64,000 bases of DNA from Exophiala sp. HKRS030 (lineage: Eukaryota > Ascomycota > Eurotiomycetes > Chaetothyriales > Herpotrichiellaceae): assembly GCA_023897205.1 (NCBI GenBank), contig JAHWDD010000008.1, positions 2,294,001 to 2,358,000 of the forward strand. The letters run 5' to 3'. Shown here piece by piece: positions 1 through 12,088 of this stretch (its first letter is position 1; the number at the start of each line of letters is the position of its first letter). Under the pieces are notes generated by a model. That model saw only the letters and a program-made list of their open reading frames with translations. It was not told where the DNA came from and ran no database searches. A program made the position numbers and the translations under genes.

Positions 1-186
1 TCACAAATATCCAGCGTGGAAGCCTTTGGCTCGCTAGTTTGTCAACATGGGGATGTGTATGATCAGTTTGACCCTCCTCAGTTGGAACGTTACTGATCAA
101 TATCATCTGCAGTCAAAAAAGTCGAAGACTTCTTTCCGAGTGCTGGGAAAAGCATATATCTATTCATCATTGGCCTCAGAGCCAAG
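1..186. other. Window edge upstream of the Stu1 reading frame
   Basis: No gene can be assigned. The frame that joins the Stu1 reading frame downstream has a TGA at 94-96, so coding can only continue leftwards through an intron or an uncorrected indel. The first TOG domain expected in Stu1 proteins would lie to the left of this window. Confidence 0.4.
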
Positions 187-3133
187 ATGACAGGCCAAAG
201 CTACAACGATGTGCTCACATTCTTACACGTCGAGCTCAGCCAAGCCGAAACCGAGGAGAGCTGGAAACGGCGCCATGACCTTCTCCTGAAGCTGTCTGAA
301 ATCCTTGAAAACCGTATCGAAGGCAGTACCCTGCCTAGGGACTTTGTAGAGCGATGCAAGGCAATTTTCCCTCAAATTGTAAAAGCTGCAGGCTCAGAGC
401 GCACAACACTGTCCGCACAGGCTTGCAGAACTATCAACAACGTGGCCAAGAACTTGGAGTCACATATCCAATCTCAACTTGACATTATACTCCCCGACCT
501 GATCACTCTCTGTGGATCTACCAAAAACATCAACCAAAAGAACGCAAATGAAGCCATTCTCGCCATTTGCAGACATGCTGGTTACAGCCACCGTTTATTC
601 TATCACACATGCGCCGCATTCAAAGACAAGCGTATTCCCCTCGCATTTATGCTCCGGAATGGCTTCGGCTGCTTCTCGAAACTTATCGCAGTCAAATGGA
701 CTACGAGAAGGATGGTGAACTAGCCAGGAAGGCTATTTACGAAGGCTTAAGAGACAGTCAACCCAAAGTCCGTGAAAACACACGAGCAACATACTGGCAA
801 TACCAAAAGTATGACGCTCAGGGAGCACGCATGATCATAGGCGGACTCGGCACTCATGCAGCAAATGCACTGCGTGATGACCCCAACAATCCTGAAAAGC
901 CCAGCAAACCAGCAAAGGTTCCAAGCAGGCCTGGCTCTGCACTGGCTCAGATCAGAGCTCAAAGCAAGCAACGCTTGCAACAACAGGCGACACAGCAACC
1001 ACAACAAACTCAGCAACCTCAATCTCTCCATCGAGGATTTACCCCAGCGTCTATCAAATCGGATGACTTTGCATTCGGCTCTATCAAAGATTTAGAGCAC
1101 CTCACAGAGAAAGACAAGGCAACTCTTGCAAAACAAGCTGCTGCTCAAGCTACTCGTCCAAAACAAGAAAAATTTCATATCTCTCAACAAAGCGAGTCCT
1201 CGACATCATCACGACAAGCTCCTCCATCGCAGCCTCGTCATCAGAAAGCCTCCTCAAGAGACAACAAAGTTGATGCCAAGGAAGCAAAGCCTGCTAGTCC
1301 TCAGGTCGAAGCAAAATCACTCATGTCAGCACCAATCCGTAGAGGCCGCATTGTAGCCACACCAATGCCCCCAATGGCGGTGCACGTCCAGGCTCTCGGG
1401 GTGAGCCTGTCAAGAAGCCAACAGATACAAAGGAGAACGCTTCAGGTCGTCACACCCCTGTCCTGCAGCTTGATAAAGAGCTTCCTTCCTCAGTCCCCAG
1501 TCATCATCGTAAGACTGCGAGTCGTCAAGAGGTTATCGTAGCTGAAGAGAAAGGAGCTAGCCGTACTGCAGACACTCGGGCAGCGAAACGAGCTGAGCGG
1601 CAGTCCCCTGTCGTTGTCGAAGAACAAACATCGCACACAAATACTTTACCACAAAACAATAGGAAAAATGGGCGTCAAACCCCAGTCATAATAGAAGACA
1701 AGTCAGCGTCTGCGCCGACAACAACAACAAAGAAAGCAAAGGAGGCCGAACATATGGCGTCACATTCAGCGCCAACCAACAACCTTCCACTTCGGCCTGT
1801 GCGAGCCTTCCCACCAGATCAAGTCGTTGCCCTCCCTGCTGAACGCACTGCTGAGCGAATTGCCATGCGGCAACATGTTCCGGAGGGTAAAGAAAATGAC
1901 GTTGTCAAGCCACGCGGAAAGAAATCACCGTCGCGCTCACCACAAAGGTCTTCGAACCGTTCACCACAAAGATCACCACGCCGTCGCAATAGCATCTCTT
2001 CGGCAAAGAAGTCACTTGCAACAGCCATCGAATATCTTCGTCATCGTAATCTCGATGCTTTAGGTTATCGTCGGCTTAGAAAGCTCATCGAGATCCACCC
2101 TCACGTCTTGATCACTCGTCAAGCCCAATTCAATGATCTTTTCGAGCTTCTCATACAAAACATTGGCTCCTTTGATGAGATCGTTGAGTCTCGAGAGAGG
2201 AGAGCCGTTAATCTCAACCGTCCTGTCTACAACCGACATACTATGCTCATCATCCTGATCGAGCTGTTCCGCCAATATCCTCAATGGCCAGAGCCACAGC
2301 CCGGAATGACGCTTTGTGCACTCCTCATCGCAAGATGCAATCACAGCTCAGGTTATGCTGCGGTTCTTCAGACCATTGACGACTCATCCTACCTTCTCTG
2401 CACACATTCTCAAAACCCACTCCCTACAATCGATGCTGTTCTCGACACACTGGAACAGATTGAGTATATTATTACCAGCAATGATCCTATTATTACACCA
2501 AAATCCACCACCAGTGTATTTTTCAACAGTCTGCAGAGCTTTGTCTCAGACTTTGCATCAGAGCGTCCTCGTTTCGCTACTCGGTTGCCTATTGTTATGT
2601 CCTTCGGAGTGAAACTCCTTATTGCTCTTCTACAACGCCTTGTTGCCTGCAATCAAACGCTCTACAGCATTCAAGAGGAGCGCTTGGCACGGTTTGCTGA
2701 GCACCTCCTTACTACCTACACGGTCCTCATCAAACGACAAGTCATGGAATACTGTACCGCTCTACATACAATCATCAAACCGGAACAGAGATTCTACAGC
2801 TACTTCAGTAAAGAGTCGGACAAAAATCTACTGCATTACTACGTCGCTGGCTCTATGGCTGGCTTGTATGGAGTTTCTGAACCAATTGGCCGACCTGTCA
2901 TGTCTATCCCGCCGGATTTGGACGACATGGAGCCAGAGCCATCGACCTTCGATCCTGGGTCAGAGGTCTCGGCTCACTGGAAGGCACTTGGAAATACCGT
3001 CAAGGATGGTAGATCTGCACAATTTCCAGCCGAAGGTGCTTCAGCCGCCACGTCATCTGAGAGCACCGAAGTGGCAACCTCGCAAGAAAGTGCCAATTGG
3101 CAAGTTTTGAGCACGACTGCCGACGAGCAGTAG
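187..3133 (+). CDS. stu1: CLASP-family microtubule-binding protein Stu1 (probably 5' partial, two frame breaks)
   Basis: Stu1/CLASP proteins bind microtubules and stabilise kinetochore and spindle microtubules. The first about 215 codons match the CLASP TOG2 domain, including SERTTLSAQACRTINN and KVRENTRATYW. A Q-rich region follows, then a Ser/Arg/Pro-rich basic linker with SPxRSPQRS-type repeats (about 1920-2000), which in CLASPs contacts the microtubule lattice. A C-terminal helical repeat region spans about 2000-2870. The frame breaks twice. The first break is at CCCC 637-640, where the text shifts from KDKRIP to PRIYAPEW; the second is at CCCCC 1368-1372, shifting from TPMPP to NGGARPGSRGEP. 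Adding one base at each gives 983 codons and no stop. Family members are usually longer, with another TOG domain in front, so the ATG at 187 is provisional and the real N-terminus is probably outside the window. Identification is firm; the start is not. Confidence 0.85.
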
Positions 3134-6100
3134 ATTCACATTCAGCAAGGAAGTGAAGGCATTGGTAAACAAACAACCCTCTGCTAGCAGGGTGTATTAT
3201 TATTTGGTAGTGGGATGGCGATTTCAAGGTTTCAAGGGAGTACAGATTCATGATGCGGTGTGCTTTGTACAGGGCATGGACATGGATATGGACCCCAGAA
3301 CATCGGGATCGCAGCGCCACAACAGGATTGGGAGGTTTTGGTCTGGTTTGGTTGTACCTCTGGTTTCAGTCACTTAAGACATACACTCGTTGGAGCAAAT
3401 CCATGGGGTTGAATCCGAGCAACGGCGTTGTCAAGGAATAGTACAGTTATTGTTTAAATTAGAGCCAGTCATGGTATTCAAACACGAATGACAGTGTACT
3501 AATCAATACGTCTGGCTGTGATCCTTTACGTGTGGTTAGGCTTCGATATCCTCAGGCAGGCTAGCGAGCGTCAATGCTGTAGATACTCGACTTCCGAGCT
3601 CGTGGAGCAACCTATTCTGGTACTTTGATCGACGGTGGCATCTGCCACGACGATCATGCCAGAGCACTGGCCTTGGCCCTGCGATGTCGTGGGTGTTTGA
3701 CGGCACGGCTTCAAGTCACTGACACGAGCTGACTTGTGGTCAACGCGTGGCCGAACAACGAGAATGCTACGGAGTAGACTGACCGACCGGATCCAAACTC
3801 ACAAGACGTCTAATCTTGGATGCGAAGTGTCAAAACACGGAGTTCAAAGATTTTCCGATGGTTCTTCAGGGCAGATCACAGATATTCTTTTATGTCTACA
3901 GAGTACTGATCGATTGCTTTTGCAAGGTGGCCCCTTTTGGGAAATCTTCACCATTAGGCTAAACGAGTGACCCCACAGGATTTGAAACTCGCTCGGGATG
4001 GCGTGTTTCGGGGAGCCAAGGCGCACGGCCGGAGACTCAAGTTGGCTAGTAAAGTCGCCTTGGGGGCTAGGAGGCACCGATTCCTTGGGGATGCATCGTC
4101 GATCATCCAAGGCTTGATATTGAAATACGGAGTACAATAACCTGTGCGCGGGAACCTCTGCTGGCCAAGGAGATTTGTTAAAAGTATGTAAGCTTCTCTA
4201 CACAAATCAGGTCTACGGAGTATAGGATGTTTACATTCGGGGACGAAGGGGAAAGGTGTCCACCGCCAACGACATCGGAGTGTTTGTAAACCAGGCTGGA
4301 GGTCGGGGAGTTTCAGCTTTCCTCACAAGCCTCGAATCTCTCGCGACGACATAAGGCGTCCCGACTTGCGCCGTCGGCCTTTTTGCTGCTCGTTCTTTTT
4401 TTATATGCTGTTTGATTCACTTTTCTTTTCCCAGCCAAGTATTACTTGAGAGTCTACGAGCCATGTGGCCAAGTGCACATGCTTTACATTATATGAGTAG
4501 ACTATTTTAAGAAAGTGTCCGGGAAATGTCCAATTTTGCACCCGTCTCTCTGACAGGTCTGGATCCGAGGAATAACATTGGGACGGGAAGACAAGGCGAC
4601 TGTGCGCGGAGCACGAATCTGATGGCGAACGACACTTGAAGGAAGGCTGATGGCGTGTGCTGGAGTGGTAAATGTTGAGAGGGAAATCAAAAGGCCAAGT
4701 GAAACGTATGACTTCCCGAGTCAAGCACAGCAACGCGGGAGGCATCACGATTCGTACCGAAAAGTTTATGCAGATATCCTGCACTCAATCTACAAAGCCT
4801 CGGACTGGAACGTTATTGGAGATGTGCTTTGAACCAAAGTGGAGGTTCCAGGGGTAAGGTGTGATGAGATCTTTACGATTTCATGTTTCTGAATCTGCGG
4901 TGTGACCACGTGGAGTCGGACTAGTTGTGGGAGGTCGCCTTTTCAGAGCTTCAATCTTTGATACACGTAGCAACAGCTGCAAAGACGCGCATGGTTTGCT
5001 GTCGCTTGAGCCTCGTCAGTAATTATTCTGGGGCGTGTCGCGTAAGGTGATACAAGCGAGGATAGCCCGACGGTTGCTCTTGGAGGACGCTAAGGCTTGC
5101 TCCTCATCAGCAGTACGCAACGACTGCTGCAAAATGCGCTTACACTGCTAACTACCTACAGAGCAGAAGGGACGGACTATCGAGCAGCTAGATGATGGTG
5201 CTAAAACAAGGTCGAACTCGAAGTGGAAATGTCACTCTTGTCCAAACGAGGTGAAAGCTTGCACGGACGGCGAAGTGTGACTGAGATGACAGGAGTGTCA
5301 CCCAGTGGCGCGCATTTACAAGCTAGGGATTCTACAGAGAATGGAGCAGATACAGTAACTAGTAAAGTGACAAGTACTTAGTAGTATTCAGATGCACATC
5401 AATGGCCGTGGGCCGTGGGCAGTGGCTCATGTCGAATATTCCCATCAGGCCTTGCCTCGAGCGTCGAGCGTTGAGTCTGTTCGTCAGATGGCTATGCAGG
5501 TAGAAAGGAGTTGTTCACTATCCCCAAGAAGTCAAGGACCAATAGGCAATATAGACTAAAACCAAAGGGTGTCCAAGGCTAAGAGATTCGGCGAGTCTTG
5601 ATAACGAGGGCTTGTTGGCGGCGGCCCCTTAATAAAAGACCCAAATTGATCTTTGATGGCGTGTTCAGTATCCTCTTAGGTGCTTCTCCTCTGTTGGTTT
5701 TAGTGTCCTCATAGACTCCCCCCAATGTGGCATGGAGCAGCGTTGATTCGAGAGAGGATTGAATGCTACGACGCTGACTAGCACTCTAAGGCTCTCGCAC
5801 TTTAACTAGGAGACACTTGGGTTAGACTGTCGTGGCCTAAAAGAGCCTAAAGCTGCCCCGTTAGTCTTTGATCCCTGCCTAGAGGCAAGGCTCGCACCAA
5901 TGAAGAGGGATGCTGCTGTGTGATGGATTGCCAGGCGTAAAAGAGCGTCCGCACAGGCCTCAAGCAGGGTCCCTGAGGTTCCAGTCTCCCAGAAGTATGG
6001 CAGAAGACCATCTAAGAACCCAGAGCCCAATCGGTATTTAGAGGCAGCTGTCGGTGAGGGGCTAAGGCTACGATGGGCTACCGGGGGGAGGGGGGCGGTG

Positions 6101-6480
6101 GGGGGTATCCAGTTGACCTCGCCAAAGGAGTAATTTAGGTAGTGTCCTTCAGCGCCACCAGCCTGATGGACTTTGCTTTCCAGAGTCCAGTCACCTGCAG
6201 TCCCCCGTATAGTTGCTGCTCTAGGGGATCGAATAAGCATACACGCCACTCCCCAAAGTCTTGGTGTGTCCTAAGGTCCGACCACAATTCAATGCCGGGG
6301 TTGTGGTTGTTCATTCACAGACTCAAGACTCAAGACTCAAGCAAGGCCCAGGTCCTCATCCCTTCAGCCCAAAGAAAGTATCAAGTCCGCAGCAGGGACA
6401 AGTTGTTGCAGGTCTTCCATCGTCAAACTCGAACACCACCACCATCACCACTAATTCCTGACCACCAACCACCACTGACT
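3134..6480. other. Gene-poor intergenic region
   Basis: About 3.3 kb without a recognisable gene. It holds the Stu1 3' flank, three copies of TACGGAGTA (3768-3776, 4126-4134, 4214-4222) and a G-run tract at 6083-6105. The longest reading frame (minus strand, ATG at 6240, stop at 5806, 144 codons) resembles no family I know. No tRNA-like A/B box pair was seen. Confidence 0.5.
6083..6105 (+). other. G-quadruplex-type tract
   Basis: Three runs of six G (6083-6088, 6090-6095, 6100-6105) separated by A and by C-GG-T. The tract can supply four G-tracts with one-base loops. Run lengths may be under-called in this assembly. Confidence 0.5.
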
Positions 6481-7233
6481 ACTGGCTGACTCCCTCTCAC
6501 TCCCGCCAGAATAAGATATCCTCCTCCTCATCACTATTGCCTTTGCCATCACCGCTCCATATCTCTACCAAGAAACTCTGCAACCACCTTTGAAGCGCGC
6601 ATGCGTCTCATTGTTCTGACCCTCTGCTGTACCATTATCCAAACGCATTTTGCTCGTTACTAGCGTTTCCCCCTTGTCACTATACGCGATCACGACCACA
6701 GACTACAGACTACGATACGAAGATTCCCTCAGCTGCTCCAAAATCGCTTCGTGGGCTGCCTTGCAATCACTTACCCACGACCCTTTTTCACTCCTCGTTC
6801 ATGAGCTGAACACCATACACATTTCCTCACATTTACCTAAAGCTTTTCAGATAGTCGGAACCGTTCCAAGGTTACATACCAAACCATCTGTTTGTCCCAC
6901 CCTCAGCATTCACCTCAAATAATCTCCATCCTGCCGGCCATCCTCAAACCACAGCGTCTGCAGCTGCGGTGCGCCCTTCACTCTTTTGACCACCGAATAG
7001 AACAATATACTAGCGTTTCAGCTGCGGGCCAGCCTACCACATCCTCCGACAATCAGACATACAGTCGGTTACCGTGTCACATGTACAGAAGATCGTCGCC
7101 CGAGACTTGTTAATGAACTGCTCACACAAGACTTGGGATTGGAAAAGGTCGAGGTGATTGGCATCGTGCCTTCAATTCAAGAGCAATTCGCACCGCCATT
7201 TTGAAACAGACACAATTCAACTGATAACCCACC
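6481..7233 (+). promoter_or_regulatory. C/T-rich leader of the LIM-RhoGAP gene
   Basis: Just before the start codon lies C/T-rich sequence with CACCAC/CATCACC stretches (about 6430-6550) and long pyrimidine tracts. This is typical of fungal promoters and 5' UTRs. Several upstream ATGs are present (for example 6601), so the leader may hold upstream reading frames. No TATA box stands out. Confidence 0.35.
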
Positions 7234-10200
7234 ATGGCGACGGCGACGGAGTCTCCCATGGCATTTCCCGAGTCTCCTTTGGACGTTGACGAGATCCCCT
7301 TCCCGTGCAAAGGTTGTGGACAGGTAAGTCGACCCTGGATATCAAGACACCCCTCAGTGTTCATCATCTCACGTATACCCTTACTCTCAGATTCTTGAAG
7401 AAGGAAAGGCCTTTGAACTTGGTATGGTCCTGTTCGCCCATCTAACCCGTCCTCGTCGCTGATGTTATTCTAGCCGGTAACAGATGGCACATCGACTGCT
7501 TTCGTTGCAATACCTGCAGTACCCTCCTTGATTCCGATGCCAATCTTCTCCTTCTCGGCGACGGCTCCCTTATTTGCAATAATTGTACCTACAGTTGCAG
7601 CAATTGCAATAATAAAATCGAAGACCTCGCCATCTTGACCGGAGACCAGGCGTTTTGTGCCAATTGTTTCAAGTGCCGCAATTGTAAGCGAAAGATAGAG
7701 AATCTACGCTATGCTCGCACATCGCAGGGCATATTTTGCATGGATTGCCATGAAGCCTTGATGGCAAGGCGACGCAAGAAGACGGCAAAAGGCACATCAC
7801 AGAGATCTAGACCTGCCGGGACTCATCTTGACAAGTCTTTACCTGCCATTCCACCTCCAGAAGCACGCAAGACTGCCTATGTCCCCGATTCGCAATCTCC
7901 CTATGTCGAACAGTACCAAGATCCGGCCACACCAGACATCCAATCTGTGGGGAAGACTGTCAGCGAGCTGCAAAGAGATAGTGATTCTAGGCCAAACTCT
8001 GCGGATCAGAGCAGTCGTGGTTAGTGCGCACACCTTGATTCTGAATTTTGTCATGCTAATACATACATCTGTTCCAAAAGACATGCTCACGCTCCCTTCG
8101 ACAACGTTTCGAACCAACCGACACTCCATGATGTCGCAACGATCAGACTTCTCTGGCGGAGGGGAGGAGTTTCTCATACCACTCGCCTTCGATCCTACCC
8201 CACAAGCATCATCCCAATCTCCAAGTGTCTCGAGTCAGGCAACTCCCCGAGGCGGTAGCGAGGAAAAGTCCAAGGACTATTTCACGACCCGAACAACCCC
8301 AACTGGAATCCAAGCACAAGTGTCGAAACCCATTACATCCAGTCCACATATTGCATATCAAGAAAAAGGCCGCCAATCCTCTCGAGAAGTCAACGAAATT
8401 GCCCGAAAGAAGAACGAGGAGTACTTAGGAGGCTCTACTTCTGGTGCTGCGTCACCCTACATCGCGTCGGAACGCACTCGCAAATCCGAAGACTCAACTC
8501 GCCCCGTGCTAGCACCTCGGGGCAATAGCGATCTTCTATCGAGTGAAAAGTTCAAACTCCAAGAGGCGCCTAAGAACAAGAAACCTGACCGAGCAAGTCC
8601 CAGCACACCCTCGCAGTCCTCTACTCCACGAATCGAAGCAGGCGATCCGGTCGAACAATACGCTACCAGTCGAATGCTAAACCCTGCAGACCTAGCCACA
8701 CCTTCAGACAATGGATTCTCCACGCCACGCCTTTCGAGCCATTCGAGCCCTACGAGTCCAGCCAATGAATCTCCTAAGCATCCACAAATACCTGCAGCAT
8801 CTTTGCTGCAGGCTCTTCCCAAGCGCGGAGATTCCTTGGACAGCGCAAAGAGAACACAAACCATCGCAAGGAAAGAGGTGAATGCCTCAGCAAATCTTCC
8901 ATCAAGCTTGAATGCAGCCATCAATGGGGAGCCTCACCCGCACAAAAGACTACACCAACACCTGCTGAGCTGACCCGCGCAAATGGCGGAAAGGTGATTT
9001 CTGGGCCCATCGGGTCACCGAATTCCAAGAGTATCTTTGATACTGCTGACACGGCTCTTGATCCGATCGAGTTTGTGAGTGGGAAAACAAGCGCAACATC
9101 GTTTGTCGATCCTCGAGCACCTCCGCTACCTCCGCCTGAACACTCGCGATCTCAATCGGTGAGCACGTTGCAGTCTACGAAGGGTACGGAAGGAGAGAAG
9201 TCGCCCGGCCTTCCCAGGTACTCGACTGGTGGCGAATTCACTATGGATGAAGACATGGCCCGAATTATGGGTAACGATGAGCAGAACGCGCACGAATCAT
9301 TCCTCAAACGAGTTTCTAACTCGGTAAGACATGGTCGCAGCTATAGTGACAAGACTGGACGACTCTCTCAGAGTCGTTGGCCTCGATCACCAGCAGTTGC
9401 CCCCAGCTCAATCGGTCAGGAGATTAGCAGCCCCAGCACCGCCTCGCCAGAAAACCGAGATGAACTCGCCTGGTTCAAGAACGAACTCCGCAGAGAGAGG
9501 CAGAAGACAGTTGAACGAGAGAAGAGGATCACAGAGCTTGAGGCACAGCTAGAATCAACAGCCAACATCAAGCAGGTCAACTCGGAATTGAAAGAGAAAC
9601 GCTCTACAATGGTTGTACTTGACACGCAAAAGGAAATCGTCGTTCGTGAGCTCGAAATACTGACAGAACATCTCGCTGCCGCCAAAAGAAGTGGTGCACC
9701 ATTCGATCTCGGCAAAATGAATAATACTGTACTCCGCGAATTTGCAGAGGCATTGGAAAGATTGAAGAACTCATTTGCTCCGCAAATTGAAGAGTCAATA
9801 CAAAAGAGGAATGACCTAGTAGACGAGATTGCCAACCTGACACAGATGAAGGACAAGAGCTTCATGGAATTTGAGCAATTATCGTCAAAGAATGCGCAAC
9901 TGGCAGAACTCAACAACCAACTTGTGCACCAGATACAAGGATTATACAAGGCAAATTCGGGCAATACCCAACCAGAGACAAGACCTGGGGTGAACGGCCT
10001 TGGTATCTACTCTCACCACAAAGATAAATCAAACATTTCGCTCGATGCAAGAGACATGCGCAGCTTCTCGACGGACAATACGATTGTCGACTCAGCCAGC
10101 ACACTTCAGGCGGGAGAAGCTGAACCCGTCACAGTGTTACAGGGCCCGCACGTGGTAAATATCAAAAAGGGCCAGCCGAAGAAGTTCGACTGGAGAAAAG

Positions 10201-11173
10201 GACAGAAGGTCGCCAAAGGCGTCACCAAAGGCATCAAAGGAGCTTTCGCCTCGACGCAACAAAGTTATAATCGCGAGATGCAATTCGCCGAAACTGGGGC
10301 ATATGGAGGAGCCAATGCCCCGGAGGCCAGGAGTATTCAAGTCTTCCAAAGGGAAATGCGGAACCTGTTAGCAAAGGTGGTTTTGGATTCTTTGGCAACC
10401 AGAAAACTACCACGAAATCAAATGGCTTGTACGCGAGCCAGAACAACAACAGTACGCCGTCTTTGTTGGTGGATGCTTCTCGTAAGACTTTACTTATCAA
10501 AAATCCTGATGTGGCGGCTAACAAACTACCTAGAACTTTTCGGTTCTGACCTTGAGCAACGGGCAGAGTACGAGAAATCTGCCATTCCAGCCATCGTCAA
10601 AACATGCATCCAAGAAGTCGAGTCACGAGGTGAGTGCTAAAAGAGACTCCTAGATGAAATTTGAGATCTGACAAAGTTACAGGGATGGATGTCGAGGGCA
10701 TCTATCGTAAGTCTGGCGGTAATTCTCAGGTACAGCAAGTCAAGGACTGGTTTGAGAATCCCAATCACGACTTCGACATCTCTGACCCAGACTTGGATAT
10801 CCATGCCGTGACGTCTGGCTTGAAACAGTATTTCCGCCGACTACCGATGCCACTGATCACTTTTGATGTCTATGATCGACTTCTGGAGACGACGTCAATT
10901 CAAGACCGAGATGACCGAGTGGAGGCGATGCAAACCGCCTTGGAGTACCTGCCCCGTGTTCACTATGAGACACTGGAATATCTGATGCGACATCTCACGA
11001 GAGTCGTGCTACAAGAGAAAGAGAATCTCATGACCAGCATGAATATCGCAGTCGTGTTTGCGCCGACGATCATGAGGCCGGAAAGCCTCAATCGTGAGCT
11101 AAGTGACACTAAGATGAAGAATGATGCGGTTATGTGGATGGTGGAAAATTGTGATTCACTATTTGGGAAGTGA
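7234..11173 (+). CDS. LIM-domain Rho GTPase-activating protein (Rga-type), two frame breaks
   Basis: Stimulates GTP hydrolysis by a Rho/Cdc42-type GTPase in polarised growth, as yeast Rga1/Rga2 do. Six exons: 7234-7323, 7391-7421, 7474-8019, 8081-10481, 10534-10629 and 10683-11173, with introns of 52-67 nt. Two LIM zinc domains lie at the N-terminus; the first starts with CKGC at residues 25-28 and has H46, C49, C52 and C55. A long Ser/Pro-rich middle follows, then a coiled coil (about residues 680-760) and a C-terminal RhoGAP domain (about 1023-1218) with the arginine-finger motif GIYRKSGG. The frame breaks at GGGG 8926-8929 and at CCCC 10318-10321. One added base at each gives 1218 residues and joins NAAINGG to ASPAQKTTP and ANAPGG to QEYSSLPKG. 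The ATG at 7234 is chosen because it begins 24 residues before the first zinc ligand. Confidence 0.92.
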
Positions 11174-12088
11174 TCTCGGCGTTCATCAAAGGCTTGGATA
11201 ACTTCCGCCGTGCGCGGCGTTCGCGGAAGGCGAGCATGAGTTTGGCTGTCATGTTGGCGATAGATGATGGCGTGTTCGTGGTATATGTATGTAGCTTTAC
11301 AGCCAGGCGTCATGGAATATGGCAGAGTGCACGGAATTTTGGTTGGCAATTGGACTCTGAGCAAGAACTGGCTGGGCCTGTGGGTGTCATGTGTGTTGAC
11401 TACCCTGGTAGGAATGGTCAAAAGTTTGAAATGTTGGCATTGCTGATAGTGTTGAGGTATGGGATATCTAAGACCTCTTCAGCTGGGTCGTCAGACGATG
11501 ACTGAATCATATGGGGGCTCTGATGCCATGAAGCATTTCAACTTGAGAGAAAGAGCCGAAGACTACAGTGGTTATTTCTGGCATCTTTATCGAATGATTT
11601 GATCCTCGCGGCCGGTCCCATTGATATGACTGGCACTAGAGAGCCGACAGTTGTATTCATTTGGATGATACCATGTAGGTACGTACTCCGTGGTACTCCT
11701 CAGTCTCCGTCGAGAAAGGTGGTTCTGATTCTCCTAATTTGTGGAGGGTTCCTCTTTGGGTCTTAGCGTCTTACCGTAGAGTGTGTCAACGAACTCCAAG
11801 GACAATTGCCTGCGCTGCCCTAACTCAGACTGACCACTGGCAACCATCAAACTTGGTACAACACATCGCCTCACTGAGCCTGTGCGACGATACGTATGCT
11901 GACAATCAGTATACCAGTTCATGGTGACTGTTGGAGGCACTGAGGCTTTCCAAACATCGTCGCCTCTCCTTTCTCGGCTCTCCTCCCTCCTCCCTCCCTC
12001 CTTCAAATCGAGTCAAGCCATGACCCTACAGCCTGTCCGCTCTCTAACCCACATGAGATGATGCCATTGAAACCTGTCGGCAACCAAC
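11174..12088. other. Intergenic region between RhoGAP and Sec3
   Basis: Contains the RhoGAP 3' flank and the Sec3 promoter. A pyrimidine tract (about 11960-12005) precedes the Sec3 start. One imperfect TACTCCGTG lies near 11694. No gene seen. Confidence 0.5.

Noticed and set aside
637..1372. Programmed ribosomal frameshifting in Stu1
   Set aside because: The same pattern hits seven unrelated genes at plain G/C runs without slippery heptamers; missing bases in the assembly explain it better.
5806..6240. Minus-strand 144-codon reading frame as a gene
   Set aside because: No family resemblance, overlaps a G-run tract, and no splice or promoter signs.
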